DNA of 64,000 nt from Celeribacter naphthalenivorans (GCF_020524585.1 NZ_JAIVLK010000006.1:186001-250000), one strand, 5' to 3'. Shown: positions 18,872-30,475, counted from the first letter of the stretch. Notes: generated by a model not told the origin, from the sequence alone. Numbers and translations: made by a program.

Positions 18872-19534
18872 ATGTCGCTTTTGCGCCCCCTTTGGATGGC
18901 AGGCCTGTTCAGCCTTTGTGCGACAGGCCTGTTCTCCCAAGATGCAACACAAGACCAGCCGACCTCGCAAGAGGCCGCGCCCGCTGCGCAACCGGGCCAA
19001 CGGACGTCTGAGCCGAAACTGGTGTTTCCGGTTCTCGTGTTCGACCGCGCCCGCGTGTTGAACCAAAGTCAGGTGGGCGCCGCCCTTGAGGCGGAGATCG
19101 ACGACGCCCGCGCAGCGCTTTTGACGGAAAACGACCAGATCTACGCCGATCTCGAGGCCGAGGAGCAAGAGATCTCCGACGCCAAACCCACGATGACCGA
19201 GGCGGACTTTCGCGCCCGCGCGCAGGCCTTTGACGAAAAAGTGACTCAGGTTCGCCAACGTCAGGACGAGAAGGCGGGCGAGATTCAGACACTTTATGAC
19301 GACGGTCTGGCCGAGATTGAACAACAGATGAACACGATCCTTGCCCAGATCGCCCGCGATCTCGGGGCCGTCGTGGTCTTTGAACGCAACCAGGTTTATC
19401 TGATGAACGGCGCAATCGACATTTCGCGCATCGCGATCGAGAAGCTCGATGCGCAAGAGGGTGTGCAGAGCGGCGAGACGATGCAGCCGTTGGACGGCGA
19501 AGGCACGCCGGAGACACCGCCCACGCAGGAGTGA
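18872..19534 (+). CDS. skp: Periplasmic chaperone, OmpH/Skp family
   Basis: Holds unfolded outer membrane proteins on the way to BamA. The 220-residue product has a signal peptide (residues 1-22, ending LFSQ), a Gln/Pro-rich linker, the conserved strand PVLVFDRARVLNQSQVG, a charged coiled-coil middle (about residues 70-145), and the returning strand VVVFERNQVYLMNGAIDIS. It ends in a low-complexity tail (EGTPETPPTQE). It follows bamA by one base, as expected. Confidence 0.9.
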   Translation: MSLLRPLWMAGLFSLCATGLFSQDATQDQPTSQEAAPAAQPGQRTSEPKLVFPVLVFDRARVLNQSQVGAALEAEIDDARAALLTENDQIYADLEAEEQEISDAKPTMTEADFRARAQAFDEKVTQVRQRQDEKAGEIQTLYDDGLAEIEQQMNTILAQIARDLGAVVVFERNQVYLMNGAIDISRIAIEKLDAQEGVQSGETMQPLDGEGTPETPPTQE

Positions 19535-19684
19535 GCTGGCGCGCCATTGCCTTGTCACCTCGGGCGACGGTTGATAGGAAGGTGGCCAGAGATTTTGCGC
19601 CTCATGTGGGGCATTGGATCGCATGGGCTTTAAGGGCCCATCGGTCCACAATATAAAGAAGACCAAAAGGCCCAGGGACAAGAT

Positions 19685-20152
19685 ATGACCGAGACCACCA
19701 AACCCAGCATCGCCGACATCGACCTGATCCAGCGCATCCTGCCGCATCGCTATCCATTCCTTTTGGTGGACCGCGTGGTGGATATCGTCTGCCCCGAAAG
19801 CTGCACCGGCATCAAGAATGTGACCTATAATGAGCCGCATTTTCAGGGGCACTTCCCCGGCGAGCCTGTGATGCCCGGCGTGACCATCGTCGAAGCGATG
19901 GCCCAGACAGCGGCGGTCATGGTCGGCGTTCACATGGACTTGGCGGATAAGGAATTCAACGTCTATTTCATGAACATCGACGGCGTGAAGTTCCGCCGCA
20001 AGGTGGTCCCCGGCGACCAGCTCAAGATGCATGTCACGGTGAAACGCGGTGGCGGCAAGGTCTGGAAATTCGACGGTCGCGCTGAGGTCGATGGCGAATT
20101 GGCCTGTCAGGCGGAATTCACCGCGATGATGGATCTGACGCCGAAATCCTGA
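19685..20152 (+). CDS. fabZ: 3-hydroxyacyl-ACP dehydratase FabZ
   Basis: Dehydrates 3-hydroxyacyl-ACP in fatty acid synthesis and competes with LpxA for 3-hydroxymyristoyl-ACP. The 155-residue hot-dog protein carries the catalytic His56 in [11 protein letters not shown] and Glu70 in VEAMAQTAA. Start at ATG 19685. A 150-bp gap without a gene separates it from skp; lpxD, which often sits there, is absent. lpxA follows after 13 bases. Confidence 0.96.
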   Translation: MTETTKPSIADIDLIQRILPHRYPFLLVDRVVDIVCPESCTGIKNVTYNEPHFQGHFPGEPVMPGVTIVEAMAQTAAVMVGVHMDLADKEFNVYFMNIDGVKFRRKVVPGDQLKMHVTVKRGGGKVWKFDGRAEVDGELACQAEFTAMMDLTPKS

Positions 20153-20165
20153 GAGGATTGACACG

Positions 20166-20966
20166 ATGAGCACAATTGATCCGAGCGCCAAAATCCACCC
20201 GTCTTCGGTGATCGAAGAGGGCGCCGTCATCGGTGCGGGCTGCGAGATTGGCCCGTTCTGCCTTGTCGGCCCGAAGGTGCGGCTTGCGGATCGCGTGACG
20301 CTCAAATCACACGTTGTCGTCACCGGCGTGACCGAGATCGGCGAAGACACCATGGTGTTCCAATTCGCCTCCATCGGGGAGATCCCGCAGGATCTCAAAT
20401 TCCGCGGCGAAGAGACCAAACTGATCATCGGCAAGCGCAACCGCATCCGTGAGTATGTCACCATGAACACCGGCACCGAGGGCGGTGGCGGGGTGACGCG
20501 CGTCGGCGATGACGGGCTGTTCATGTCGTCTTGTCACGTGGCGCATGACGCCCAGATCGGCGACCGGGTGATTTTGGTGAACTCTGTGGCCGTGGCCGGC
20601 CATTGTCACATCGAAGACGACGTGATCATCGGTGGGCTGTCGGGCATTCACCAATGGGTGCGGATCGGGCAGGGCGCCATCGTGGGGGCGCTGTCCATGG
20701 TCACCGCCGATGTCCTGCCCCACGCTTTGGTGCAAGGGCCGCGCGCGGAACTCGATGGTCTCAACCTCGTGGGCCTCAAACGCAAAGGCGTCGCCCGCGA
20801 CGACATCAATCAGCTCCGCGCCGCCTTCCAGATGCTCAAACAGGGCGAAGGTGCTTTCAAAGATCGCGCCGAGCGCCTCAAGGACGATTTTAACAGCGAT
20901 TACGTCGCCCGCATGGTCGATTTCGTCATGGGCGACAGCGACCGCGGCTTTCTGACGCCGAAATAG
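20166..20966 (+). CDS. lpxA: UDP-N-acetylglucosamine acyltransferase
   Basis: First enzyme of lipid A synthesis; transfers a 3-hydroxyacyl chain from ACP to UDP-GlcNAc. The 266-residue product is a left-handed beta-helix of hexapeptide repeats (IDPSAKIHPSSVIEEGAVIG onward), with the catalytic His in SSCHVAHDAQIG and a C-terminal helical domain. Intact and of normal length. It sits between fabZ and lpxI. Confidence 0.96.
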   Translation: MSTIDPSAKIHPSSVIEEGAVIGAGCEIGPFCLVGPKVRLADRVTLKSHVVVTGVTEIGEDTMVFQFASIGEIPQDLKFRGEETKLIIGKRNRIREYVTMNTGTEGGGGVTRVGDDGLFMSSCHVAHDAQIGDRVILVNSVAVAGHCHIEDDVIIGGLSGIHQWVRIGQGAIVGALSMVTADVLPHALVQGPRAELDGLNLVGLKRKGVARDDINQLRAAFQMLKQGEGAFKDRAERLKDDFNSDYVARMVDFVMGDSDRGFLTPK

Positions 20967-20970
20967 CGCC

Positions 20971-21753
20971 ATGACCCGGACCGCGATTATCGCCGGATCG
21001 GGCGCGCTGCCCCGGCTTTTGGCGGAGGCGCTTAACGATCCCGTCTATGTCACCTTTGACGACACGCCGGTGCCGGGCGGTCTGACGCATGTTCCTGCGC
21101 GGATCGAGAAACTCGGGCGGTTGTTCAAGGAGCTGAAATTCCATGACGTGGGTGCGGTCACTTTTGCAGGCGCGATGAGCCGCCCGAAAGTGAACCCGGT
21201 GCTGATGGACCGCCATGCGCTGCGCCTCGCGATGGCGTTGAAAAAAGGTGATGACGGCTTGCTGCGCGAGGTGCTGGCGCTCTTCGAGGATCAGGGCTTT
21301 CTCATTCGCGGCGCGACCGAAATTCGTCCCGATCTGGTGCTGGAGCCCGGAACGCTTTGGGGCCGCAAACCAACGCGCGAAGATTTGGACGATGCCGCCC
21401 GCGCGCAAGCCGTGCTGGACGTCTTGGGGCCGCTCGACGTGGGCCAGGGCGCGGTCTGTGCGGGCGGGCAGGTGCTGGGAATCGAGACGCTTCAGGGCAC
21501 GGATGCGATGCTGAATTTTGTCAAAGCCACGCCGGACCGCCTGCGCCGCGCCAAGGGCGTTTTCGTCAAAGCGCCCAAGCCCGGACAAGACATGCGTATC
21601 GACGTGCCGACCATTGGTATGGCCACCATCGAGGCGGTGATCACCGCAGGTCTCGGCGGGCTAGTGATCCCGGCGGGCGAGGTGATCGTGCTGGACCGTA
21701 ACGCCGTGGAAGCGCGCATCAAGGAGGCAGGTCTCTTCCTGAAAGCGCAATGA
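20971..21753 (+). CDS. lpxI: UDP-2,3-diacylglucosamine diphosphatase LpxI
   Basis: Hydrolyses UDP-2,3-diacylglucosamine to lipid X, the step done by LpxH in E. coli; LpxI (formerly DUF1009) is the usual alphaproteobacterial form. The 260-residue product starts TRTAIIAGSGALPRLLAEAL and contains FAGAMSRPKVNP, EDQGFLIRGATEI and GQGAVCAGGQVLGIE. It lies 4 bases after lpxA and overlaps lpxB by four bases. Confidence 0.94.
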   Translation: MTRTAIIAGSGALPRLLAEALNDPVYVTFDDTPVPGGLTHVPARIEKLGRLFKELKFHDVGAVTFAGAMSRPKVNPVLMDRHALRLAMALKKGDDGLLREVLALFEDQGFLIRGATEIRPDLVLEPGTLWGRKPTREDLDDAARAQAVLDVLGPLDVGQGAVCAGGQVLGIETLQGTDAMLNFVKATPDRLRRAKGVFVKAPKPGQDMRIDVPTIGMATIEAVITAGLGGLVIPAGEVIVLDRNAVEARIKEAGLFLKAQ

Positions 21754-22904
21754 GCCTCTCCACGAGACTTAAGGTCTTTGTCATCGCGGGTGAACCCTCC
21801 GGCGACCGGTTGGGTGGCGCGGCGATGGCGGGTCTCAAAGCCCTCACCGATGTCGAATTTCGCGGCGTCGGTGGCGCGGCCATGGCGGAGCAGGGGCTCA
21901 CCTCGCAATTCCCGATGTCCGAACTGTCGCTCATGGGGATTGCGGAAATCCTGCCGAAATATTTTCACCTCAAACGCCGCATTCGCGAGGTGGCCGAGGC
22001 GATATTGGACTGGAAGCCGGACGTGGTTCTGACCATCGACAGCCCGGATTTTTGCCTGCGCGTCGCGGATATTGTCAAAGCGCGAAGTGACATCCGCATG
22101 TGCCACTACGTCGCGCCGACGGTTTGGGCTTGGCGGCCCGAACGGGCGGCCAAGCTCGCAAAGCGCGTGGATCAGGTGCTGGCGCTTTTTCCTTTTGAGC
22201 CGCCGTATTTCGAGAAAGAGGGCTTGCGCTGTGATTTCGTCGGTCATCCGGTGGTGACCGAAGATGTCGCCACAGAGTCCGAGGTCGCGGCCTTCCGCGC
22301 GGCGCATGACATTGGCGACGCGCCTTTGATGCTGGTCCTTCCGGGGTCACGCCGAGGCGAGGTCACGCGCCTTGCGCCGATCTTTGGCGAGACGCTTGGG
22401 CATTTTGCCAAACATCACCCGGAGGCGCGTTACGTCCTGCCCATGGCGCAGAATGTCGAGCCGCTGGTGCGTGAGGTGACGCGAGAGTGGAAGGTCGCGC
22501 CGATCCTGATCGAGGCGACGGACAAAGCGGGCAAAGCCGCCGCTTTCCGCGCCGCCGATGTGGCGCTGGCGGCCTCGGGAACGGTGTCTCTTGAGCTTGC
22601 GGCCAACGACACACCGATGGTGGTGGCCTATCGCATGGCCTGGCTCACCGAGCAGATCGTCAAACGCAAGCTGTTGATCGACACGGTGACACTGGTCAAT
22701 CTGGTCTCTGAAACCCGTGTGGTGCCGGAATTTCTGGGCGCCGACTGTATCCCACAAAAGATCGCGGCAAGCCTGTCGCATGTGTTGAACGCGGGCGCGG
22801 ATCAACATGCCGCCCTCGCTTTGACCATGGGGCGTCTGGGCCGGGGCGAAGAACCACCGGGTCTGCGGGCGGCGCGGGCTGTGTTGGATGGGTTGGCCAA
22901 GTGA
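21750..22904 (+). CDS. lpxB: Lipid A disaccharide synthase
   Basis: GT19 glycosyltransferase joining UDP-diacylglucosamine and lipid X. The 384-residue product has the family start VFVIAGEPSGDRLGGAAMAG, CHYVAPTVWAWRPERA, LLVLPGSRRGEV-type motif (here LVLPGSRRGEV) and ASGTVSLELAANDTPMVVAY. Normal length. It overlaps lpxI (ATGA) and the following cytochrome gene (GTGA). Confidence 0.96.
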   Translation: MSLSTRLKVFVIAGEPSGDRLGGAAMAGLKALTDVEFRGVGGAAMAEQGLTSQFPMSELSLMGIAEILPKYFHLKRRIREVAEAILDWKPDVVLTIDSPDFCLRVADIVKARSDIRMCHYVAPTVWAWRPERAAKLAKRVDQVLALFPFEPPYFEKEGLRCDFVGHPVVTEDVATESEVAAFRAAHDIGDAPLMLVLPGSRRGEVTRLAPIFGETLGHFAKHHPEARYVLPMAQNVEPLVREVTREWKVAPILIEATDKAGKAAAFRAADVALAASGTVSLELAANDTPMVVAYRMAWLTEQIVKRKLLIDTVTLVNLVSETRVVPEFLGADCIPQKIAASLSHVLNAGADQHAALALTMGRLGRGEEPPGLRAARAVLDGLAK

Positions 22905-23191
22905 GTATTTTCACTGCAATGAAGACGGCGGCGCTCTTAGTCGTGATGGGCGCGCCTCTTTTTGCAGGGGATGTAACAGGGGACGCCGAAAACGGCGCTG
23001 TGCTCTATGCGGAAAGCTGCGCGCGCTGTCATGGGGTGTCGATCGATATGGTGGTGTCGCCAGAGGACGCGCCGCGTTTGGCTTCGTTTCTGGCCAGCCA
23101 TAAAATCCGTTTTGACCCGAGCCGCAGTGATCAGGACAACGCCGATCTTGCGGCCTATCTGGTCAGCCTCTCACCGCTTCAACGCAACTGA
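22901..23191 (+). CDS. Small monohaem cytochrome c-like protein
   Basis: From GTG 22901, which overlaps the lpxB stop in GTGA, the product has 96 residues; ATG 22919 gives 90. It has a signal peptide ending near LFAGD, the haem motif CARCH, and a helical remainder ending YLVSLSPLQRN. A class I fold with a distal Met is not evident: the only Met downstream lies close to the haem motif (SIDMVVS). It is short for a soluble cytochrome c. Possibly a periplasmic electron carrier; partner unknown. Its 3' end overlaps the opposing LprI-like gene by 13 bases. Confidence 0.78.
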   Translation: MSIFTAMKTAALLVVMGAPLFAGDVTGDAENGAVLYAESCARCHGVSIDMVVSPEDAPRLASFLASHKIRFDPSRSDQDNADLAAYLVSLSPLQRN

Positions 23192-23568
23192 GATTCGATC
23201 TCTTTGGTCCGCGCTCGGGTCAGCTCGACCTTGCACGAGCGGATCGCGATTCCGGTGCCGGAGCCGCCGCCAAAGCCTGCGCCGACATAATCGCATTGCG
23301 CATCGCGGTAGGTCTCCCAAGCGGTTTGCGAGGCCTCCAAGGCGGGCAGGGCAACCACGCGCCCGGTCATCTCATCAAGCTCCTGCGCCGAGCTTTTGGC
23401 GAATTCGAGCATCATCTCCATCGCACGGGTGGCTTTGATCTCGGTGGCCGCCACGCAATCCGCGATCTCCACCTGAGAGCCAAGATCCAGTGCGCATTCC
23501 GAAGAGGCGTCGGCGACGGCCGAGACCGGAGACAGGGTCAAAAGCGCGACGAGGACAAAGCGGTTCAT
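23179..23568 (-). CDS. LprI/DUF1311-family periplasmic protein
   Basis: A 129-residue product starting at ATG 23568, one base after the mnmA stop, so it is in an operon with mnmA. Residues 1-20 form a signal peptide ending SAVADA. The mature part shows the DUF1311 pattern: Cys pair in SECALDLG and ADCVAATE, then QTAWETYRDAQCDYV, a GGGSGTG stretch and SCKVELTRARTKEIE. Some family members inhibit host lysozyme, but that role is not proven for this branch. Confidence 0.85.
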   Translation of the reverse strand: MNRFVLVALLTLSPVSAVADASSECALDLGSQVEIADCVAATEIKATRAMEMMLEFAKSSAQELDEMTGRVVALPALEASQTAWETYRDAQCDYVGAGFGGGSGTGIAIRSCKVELTRARTKEIESQLR

Positions 23569-23569
23569 C

Positions 23570-24715
23570 TCAGTTCCCTTTCCAAATCCACCCGCCGCCA
23601 TAGATGCGCGGGCTCTCCGGATCGTAGAACACACAGGCCTGTCCTGGCGAGACCCCTTCTTCGGCGACGATGAGTTCGACCTCGGCTTCGGTCTCCGAAA
23701 TCGGGCGCACGATGGCTTCGCGCGGCGGGCGGGTGGAGCGGACTTTGACGTCCAGCACCCATTCGTCGCGCGAGGTGAACGGTTCATCCCCCAGCCAGTT
23801 GATCTCACGCACCGGGATTTTGCGGGTGGCAAGCATGTCTTTCGGGCCGACCACCACTTGGCGGTTGTCGACATCGAGTTTCACCACATAGAGCGGATCG
23901 GCAAGCCCACCGATACCAAGCCCGCGGCGTTGGCCGATGGTGTAATGAATGACGCCTTTGTGTTTGCCCAGCACATTGCCATTGTGATCGACGATCTCGC
24001 CGGGTTCGGCGGCGCCGGGGCGCAGTTTCTCGATGACTTGCGCATAATTGCCGTTGGGCACGAAACAGATGTCCTGGCTGTCGGGTTTATCCGCCACCGA
24101 GAGACCGTATTTCGCGGCCAGCGCGCGGGTGGCGTCTTTCGACGGCAGGTGCCCGAGCGGGAAACGCAGGTAAGACAGCTGTTCGGGCGTGGTGGAGAAC
24201 AGGAAATAGCTCTGATCGCGGTTTGCATCGGCCGCCGAATGCAGCTCAGGGCCGGTGTCGCCCATCACGCGCTGAATATAATGCCCGGTCGCCATGCAAT
24301 CGGCGTCGAGATCCTTGGCGGTGTTCAACAGGTCTTTGAATTTCACCCGCTCGTTGCAGCGGATGCAAGGAACGGGCGTCGCGCCCGCGAGATAGCTGTC
24401 GGCAAATTCATCAATCACTGCGTCTTGGAAAATGTTCTCGTAATCCAGAACATAATGCGGGAAGCCCATTTCCTCGGCCACGCGGCGTGCGTCGTGAATG
24501 TCACGCCCGGCACAACAGGCGCCTTTCTTGGCCAGAGCCGCGCCGTGGTCGTAGAGCTGAAGCGTCACGCCGACCACGTCATAGCCCTCTTCGGCCAGCA
24601 TGGCCGCGACGACAGACGAGTCGACGCCCCCCGACATGGCCACAACCACGCGGGTGTCTTTCGGGGCTTTCGCAAAGCCCAGGGAGTTCAGCGGGTGTGC
24701 GCCGTCGTCAAACAT
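23570..24715 (-). CDS. mnmA: tRNA-specific 2-thiouridylase
   Basis: Adds the 2-thio group to U34 of tRNA-Lys, -Glu and -Gln. The 381-residue product has the PP-loop [15 protein letters not shown] near residue 30, the first catalytic Cys region [11 protein letters not shown] and the second in [10 protein letters not shown]. Start ATG 24715 follows AAAGGA at 7 bases; TTG 24721 is an alternative. trmFO and gluQ elsewhere in the window also modify tRNA wobble or loop positions. Confidence 0.96.
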   Translation of the reverse strand: MFDDGAHPLNSLGFAKAPKDTRVVVAMSGGVDSSVVAAMLAEEGYDVVGVTLQLYDHGAALAKKGACCAGRDIHDARRVAEEMGFPHYVLDYENIFQDAVIDEFADSYLAGATPVPCIRCNERVKFKDLLNTAKDLDADCMATGHYIQRVMGDTGPELHSAADANRDQSYFLFSTTPEQLSYLRFPLGHLPSKDATRALAAKYGLSVADKPDSQDICFVPNGNYAQVIEKLRPGAAEPGEIVDHNGNVLGKHKGVIHYTIGQRRGLGIGGLADPLYVVKLDVDNRQVVVGPKDMLATRKIPVREINWLGDEPFTSRDEWVLDVKVRSTRPPREAIVRPISETEAEVELIVAEEGVSPGQACVFYDPESPRIYGGGWIWKGN

Positions 24716-24841
24716 GAACAAATCCTTTCGGGAACAGACCCGCTATATAAGAAAATTCGACCTATTCTCAAGGCCCGGCTTCACCCCCCATTAAGAGGAT
24801 TGAGTCACAAAGGCTGTGCAATTCAAGACGAGGGTGAGCCC

Positions 24842-25120
24842 ATGTATCTCAAAAAAGTCGATGGCCCGCGTGCCGTTACGCTTCCCGACGGATCAATCAT
24901 GACCCGTGCCGACCTTCCGCCAAAGGAAACCCGCCGCTGGGTGGCCTCTCGCAAGGCTCTGGTGGTCAAGGGTGTGGTCTTCGGACTGATTCCCCTGACG
25001 GAAGCTCTGAAAATGTACGGATTGTCCGAAGAAGAGTTCAATTCGTGGAAAAATGCCATTTCCGAGCATGGTGAAGCGGCTCTTAAGGCCACTGCGGTGC
25101 AAAAATATAGACAACCTTGA
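24842..25120 (+). CDS. sciP: SciP-like CtrA regulator, DUF1153
   Basis: A 92-residue helix-turn-helix protein of the DUF1153 family. Key segments are DGSIMTRADLPPKETRRWV, RKALVVKGVVFGLIPLTEAL and EEFNSWKNAISEHGEAALKA. In Caulobacter, SciP binds CtrA and blocks activation of CtrA promoters. It lies about 117 bases upstream of ctrA on the same strand. One GAGTC (a GANTC CcrM site) occurs at 24802-24806 in its upstream region. Function by homology; binding here is inferred. Confidence 0.88.
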   Translation: MYLKKVDGPRAVTLPDGSIMTRADLPPKETRRWVASRKALVVKGVVFGLIPLTEALKMYGLSEEEFNSWKNAISEHGEAALKATAVQKYRQP

Positions 25121-25147
25121 GTTGAAAATGCGAAAAGGTTAAAACTG

Positions 25148-25166
25148 GTAACGTGTAGTTAACCAT
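25148..25166 (+). promoter_or_regulatory. Near-consensus CtrA box upstream of ctrA
   Basis: GTAA-N7-TTAA at 25148-25162 differs by one base from TTAA-N7-TTAA, and an exact TTAACCAT runs from 25159 to 25166. It lies 70-90 bases before the ctrA ATG, a place fitting autoregulation. Confidence 0.55.
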
Positions 25167-25237
25167 TTTTGACCATCTTCCTAATGAGCGAACGCAACAA
25201 GAACACATTTGGAAGATAGCAACGGAGACCCACGGTT

Positions 25238-25957
25238 ATGCGAATTTTGCTGGTCGAAGACGATCCCACCACCTCGAAAAGCATCGAGTTGATGCTGTCT
25301 CACGCCAACCTGAACGTCTATACGACGGATCTTGGCGAAGAGGGGATCGATCTCGCGAAACTTTATGATTACGATTTGATCCTTCTGGACCTCGGTCTGC
25401 CGGATATGAACGGACACGACGTGCTGCGCCAATTGCGCCTGGCCCGTGTCGACACGCCGATCCTGATCCTCTCGGGCGCCGATGACACCGAGAACAAGAT
25501 CAAAGGATTCGGCTTTGGTGCCGATGACTATCTGACGAAACCCTTCCACCGCGAAGAGCTTGTGGCGCGTATTCACGCCATCATTCGCCGCTCCAAAGGG
25601 CATTCCCAATCCATCATCCGCACCGGCAAGATCGAGGTCAATCTCGATGCCAAAACCGTCTCCGTCGGCGGCAAGCCTGTGCATCTGACCGGCAAGGAAT
25701 ACCAGATGCTGGAGCTTCTCTCCCTGCGCAAGGGCACGACGCTCACCAAGGAGATGTTCCTCAACCACCTCTATGGCGGCATGGACGAACCGGAACTCAA
25801 GATCATCGACGTGTTTATCTGTAAACTTCGCAAGAAGCTCGCCAATGCGACTGACGGTGAAAACTACATCGAAACCGTCTGGGGCCGTGGCTACGTGCTG
25901 CGCGATCCGGAGCCGGGCAGCGGTCATGGCGACGAACAGATTGCGATCGGTGCCTGA
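25238..25957 (+). CDS. ctrA: Cell cycle/motility response regulator CtrA
   Basis: OmpR-type response regulator, 239 residues. The receiver has the acidic pocket (LLVEDDPTT), phospho-acceptor Asp in [13 protein letters not shown] and Lys in [13 protein letters not shown]; the winged-helix domain has [32 protein letters not shown] and the ending [11 protein letters not shown]. In Rhodobacterales it is generally non-essential and controls motility, gene transfer agent and signalling genes. The adjacent SciP-like gene and a CtrA-like box suggest feedback control. Confidence 0.95.
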   Translation: MRILLVEDDPTTSKSIELMLSHANLNVYTTDLGEEGIDLAKLYDYDLILLDLGLPDMNGHDVLRQLRLARVDTPILILSGADDTENKIKGFGFGADDYLTKPFHREELVARIHAIIRRSKGHSQSIIRTGKIEVNLDAKTVSVGGKPVHLTGKEYQMLELLSLRKGTTLTKEMFLNHLYGGMDEPELKIIDVFICKLRKKLANATDGENYIETVWGRGYVLRDPEPGSGHGDEQIAIGA

Positions 25958-26084
25958 CGCTGGCTTGAAATTTCTGTAGCCGGCGACCTCTGCGCCGCCG
26001 GTCTGTACCCCGTCGAGGTGTTTTTTCCTCTCACTTTTCCGACCCGTGGATATCTGACTGGACCTCCCCGTGCGCCTCTCCTAA

Positions 26085-28256
<2,172 letters not shown>

Positions 28257-28260
28257 GCGC

Positions 28261-30354
28261 ATGAGCACGGGCCGCCCGGATATCCTCTTTCCGCTCTTTG
28301 CCGGACTTGAAACTCTGGCTGGCATCGGTCCGAAAACCGCTAAGCTCATGCCTGCGCTCGCGGTGGAACGCCCGCGCGATCTTTTGTTCACCCTGCCCAA
28401 TGCCGTGGTGGATCGGCGGCGACGCGACAGCCTGCGCGAGGTCTCACCCGGGATGATCGCCACGGTCGAAGTCACCGTGCTGCGTCACCAACCGCCCGCG
28501 CGCAAAGGGCTGCCGTATCGTGTGATCGTCGAGGATCGAGAGATCGCCTTTCAGGTCGTGTTCTTTCGCGGGTCCCCGAAATGGATCGAGGCGCAATTGC
28601 CCGTGGGCGAGCGGCGTTTGCTGTCGGGCAAGGTCGAAATATATGACGGCCAATATCAGATGCCGCACCCGGATTATGTTCTGACGCTTGAGGAGTCTGA
28701 CGATTTGCCGGGCTATGAGCCGGTCTATCCGTTGACAGCGGGGGTGACCCAGAAAACCATGGCCAAGGCGAGTGCGGCGGCGTTGGAATTGGTTCCTGAT
28801 CTCGAGGAATGGATCGATCCGGCGTTGAAGGCACGCGAAGGTTGGCCCGATTTCAACGCAGCTTTGGCGCAGGCGCATCGCCCGCTGTCGCAAAATGAAA
28901 TCACCCCCACCAGTGCCGCGCGGCAAAGGTTGGCCTATGACGAACTCTTCGCACATCAGGTGACGCTGGCTCTGGCGCGGGCGCGGGTGCGGCGGGGCAA
29001 GGGACGGGTGAACGAAGGCGACGGGAATTTGCGCGGTAAGGTGTTGAAAAAGCTGCCCTATCGCCCGACCGGCGCGCAGGCCCGCGCGATGGATGAAATC
29101 GCCACGGATATGGCCGCCCCGCAGCGGATGAACCGGCTGTTGATGGGCGATGTGGGGTCGGGAAAGACCTTGGTCGCGCTCTTTGCGTTGCTGGTGGCCG
29201 TCGAAACGGGCGGGCAGGGTGTTATGATGGCGCCGACGGAAATCCTTGCGCGTCAACATCTTGAGGGACTTAAACCTCTGGCTGAGGCTGCCGGTGTGGT
29301 GTTGGAGCTCTTGACCGGGCGCGATAAAGGTCGCGCACGGGCGGAGAAATTGGCGGCTTTGAAACGCGGGGACATTCACATTCTTGTCGGCACCCATGCG
29401 GTGTTTCAGGACGATGTCGAATTCCATGATTTGCGCCTGTCGATCATCGACGAACAGCACCGTTTCGGCGTCACGCAGCGTCTGGCGCTGGCGCAAAAGG
29501 GCGAGGCGGTGGATGTTCTGGTGATGACCGCGACGCCGATCCCCCGGTCGCTTTCGCTGGCGCATTACGGCGATATGGATGTCTCCGTGTTGGACGAAAA
29601 ACCGCCCGGGCGCACACCCGTCAAGACGGCGCTGAGTTCTATTGAGCGGATCGATGAGGTCGTCGCGCATCTCAAAGGTGCGATTGCGCAGGGGCGGCAG
29701 GCCTATTGGGTCTGTCCGCTGGTCGAAGAGAGCGAAGTCGTCGATATGATGGCCGCCGAAGAGCGGTTCAAAACGCTGCGCGCAGCCTTTGGCGAGGGTC
29801 ATGTCGGCTTGGTGCACGGTCAGATGGCGGCCGAGGACAAGGATCGCACCATGGCGGATTTCGCCGCCGGTCGGCTGTCTGTTCTGGTCGCCACGACGGT
29901 GATCGAGGTGGGGGTCAATGTGCCCAACGCCTCGATTATGGTGATCGAACGGGCGGAACATTTTGGTTTGGCGCAGCTGCACCAGTTGCGGGGCCGGGTG
30001 GGGCGCGGCGATATCGCCTCGACCTGTTTGCTGTTGTACAAACCGCCTCTAACAGAAACCGGTCGGCGGCGGTTGGAGATTTTGCGCGAGACCGAAGACG
30101 GGTTTCGTATTGCCGAGGAAGATTTGGCGATGCGCGGCGCGGGCGATGTCTTGGGTACGGCGCAATCGGGGCTGCCTCGGTTCCGTGTTGCCGACCTGGA
30201 ACGGCAATCGGCCCTCATGGCGCTGGCGCAATCGGATGCGCGAAAACTGCTACATGACGATCCGAAACTAGAAACGGAACGAGGAGACCATGTGCGTGTT
30301 CTTCTTTGGCTCATGGGCAAAGATGAAGCAATCCGTTTGATTTCAGTGGGTTAA
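28261..30354 (+). CDS. recG: ATP-dependent DNA helicase RecG
   Basis: Branch-migrating helicase that remodels stalled forks. The 697-residue product has an N-terminal wedge/OB region, then superfamily 2 motifs: Walker A LLMGDVGSGKTLVAL, motif II IIDEQHRFGV, motif III VMTATPIPRSL, and motif VI region LHQLRGRVGRGD. Full length. It is downstream of ligA and upstream of the putative SOS-controlled peptide. Confidence 0.97.
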   Translation: MSTGRPDILFPLFAGLETLAGIGPKTAKLMPALAVERPRDLLFTLPNAVVDRRRRDSLREVSPGMIATVEVTVLRHQPPARKGLPYRVIVEDREIAFQVVFFRGSPKWIEAQLPVGERRLLSGKVEIYDGQYQMPHPDYVLTLEESDDLPGYEPVYPLTAGVTQKTMAKASAAALELVPDLEEWIDPALKAREGWPDFNAALAQAHRPLSQNEITPTSAARQRLAYDELFAHQVTLALARARVRRGKGRVNEGDGNLRGKVLKKLPYRPTGAQARAMDEIATDMAAPQRMNRLLMGDVGSGKTLVALFALLVAVETGGQGVMMAPTEILARQHLEGLKPLAEAAGVVLELLTGRDKGRARAEKLAALKRGDIHILVGTHAVFQDDVEFHDLRLSIIDEQHRFGVTQRLALAQKGEAVDVLVMTATPIPRSLSLAHYGDMDVSVLDEKPPGRTPVKTALSSIERIDEVVAHLKGAIAQGRQAYWVCPLVEESEVVDMMAAEERFKTLRAAFGEGHVGLVHGQMAAEDKDRTMADFAAGRLSVLVATTVIEVGVNVPNASIMVIERAEHFGLAQLHQLRGRVGRGDIASTCLLLYKPPLTETGRRRLEILRETEDGFRIAEEDLAMRGAGDVLGTAQSGLPRFRVADLERQSALMALAQSDARKLLHDDPKLETERGDHVRVLLWLMGKDEAIRLISVG

Positions 30355-30393
30355 GATCAGGCTCAGATTCTGCTCCTACTTTTGTTCACAAAT

Positions 30394-30408
30394 GTTCTTA
30401 AAAAGTTC
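30394..30408 (+). promoter_or_regulatory. LexA-type SOS box (GTTC-N7-GTTC)
   Basis: GTTC 30394-30397 and GTTC 30405-30408 separated by seven bases match the alphaproteobacterial LexA operator. An extra GTTC lies at 30384, and GAAC-N7-CAAC (one mismatch, inverted) at 30432-30446. The site is 68 bases before the ATG of the 40-aa gene and 40 bases after recG. Confidence 0.65.
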
Positions 30409-30475
30409 TTTACAGGTCGCGTGCAATATGAGAACAAATTAGCAACAAGTCATTAACCATACTGGTGAGGATGCT

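Noticed and set aside
23566-23579. GTTC-N6-GTTC at the mnmA/LprI junction
   Set aside because: Wrong spacing and located at the 3' end of mnmA across the next start codon, not at a promoter.
25980-26026. Terminator after ctrA
   Set aside because: CCGGCG/CGCCGG stem has a long loop and the T tract is 20 bases away; not convincing.
30384-30397. GTTC-N6-GTTC as a second LexA box
   Set aside because: Spacing is six, not seven; kept only as an extra half-site beside the proper box.
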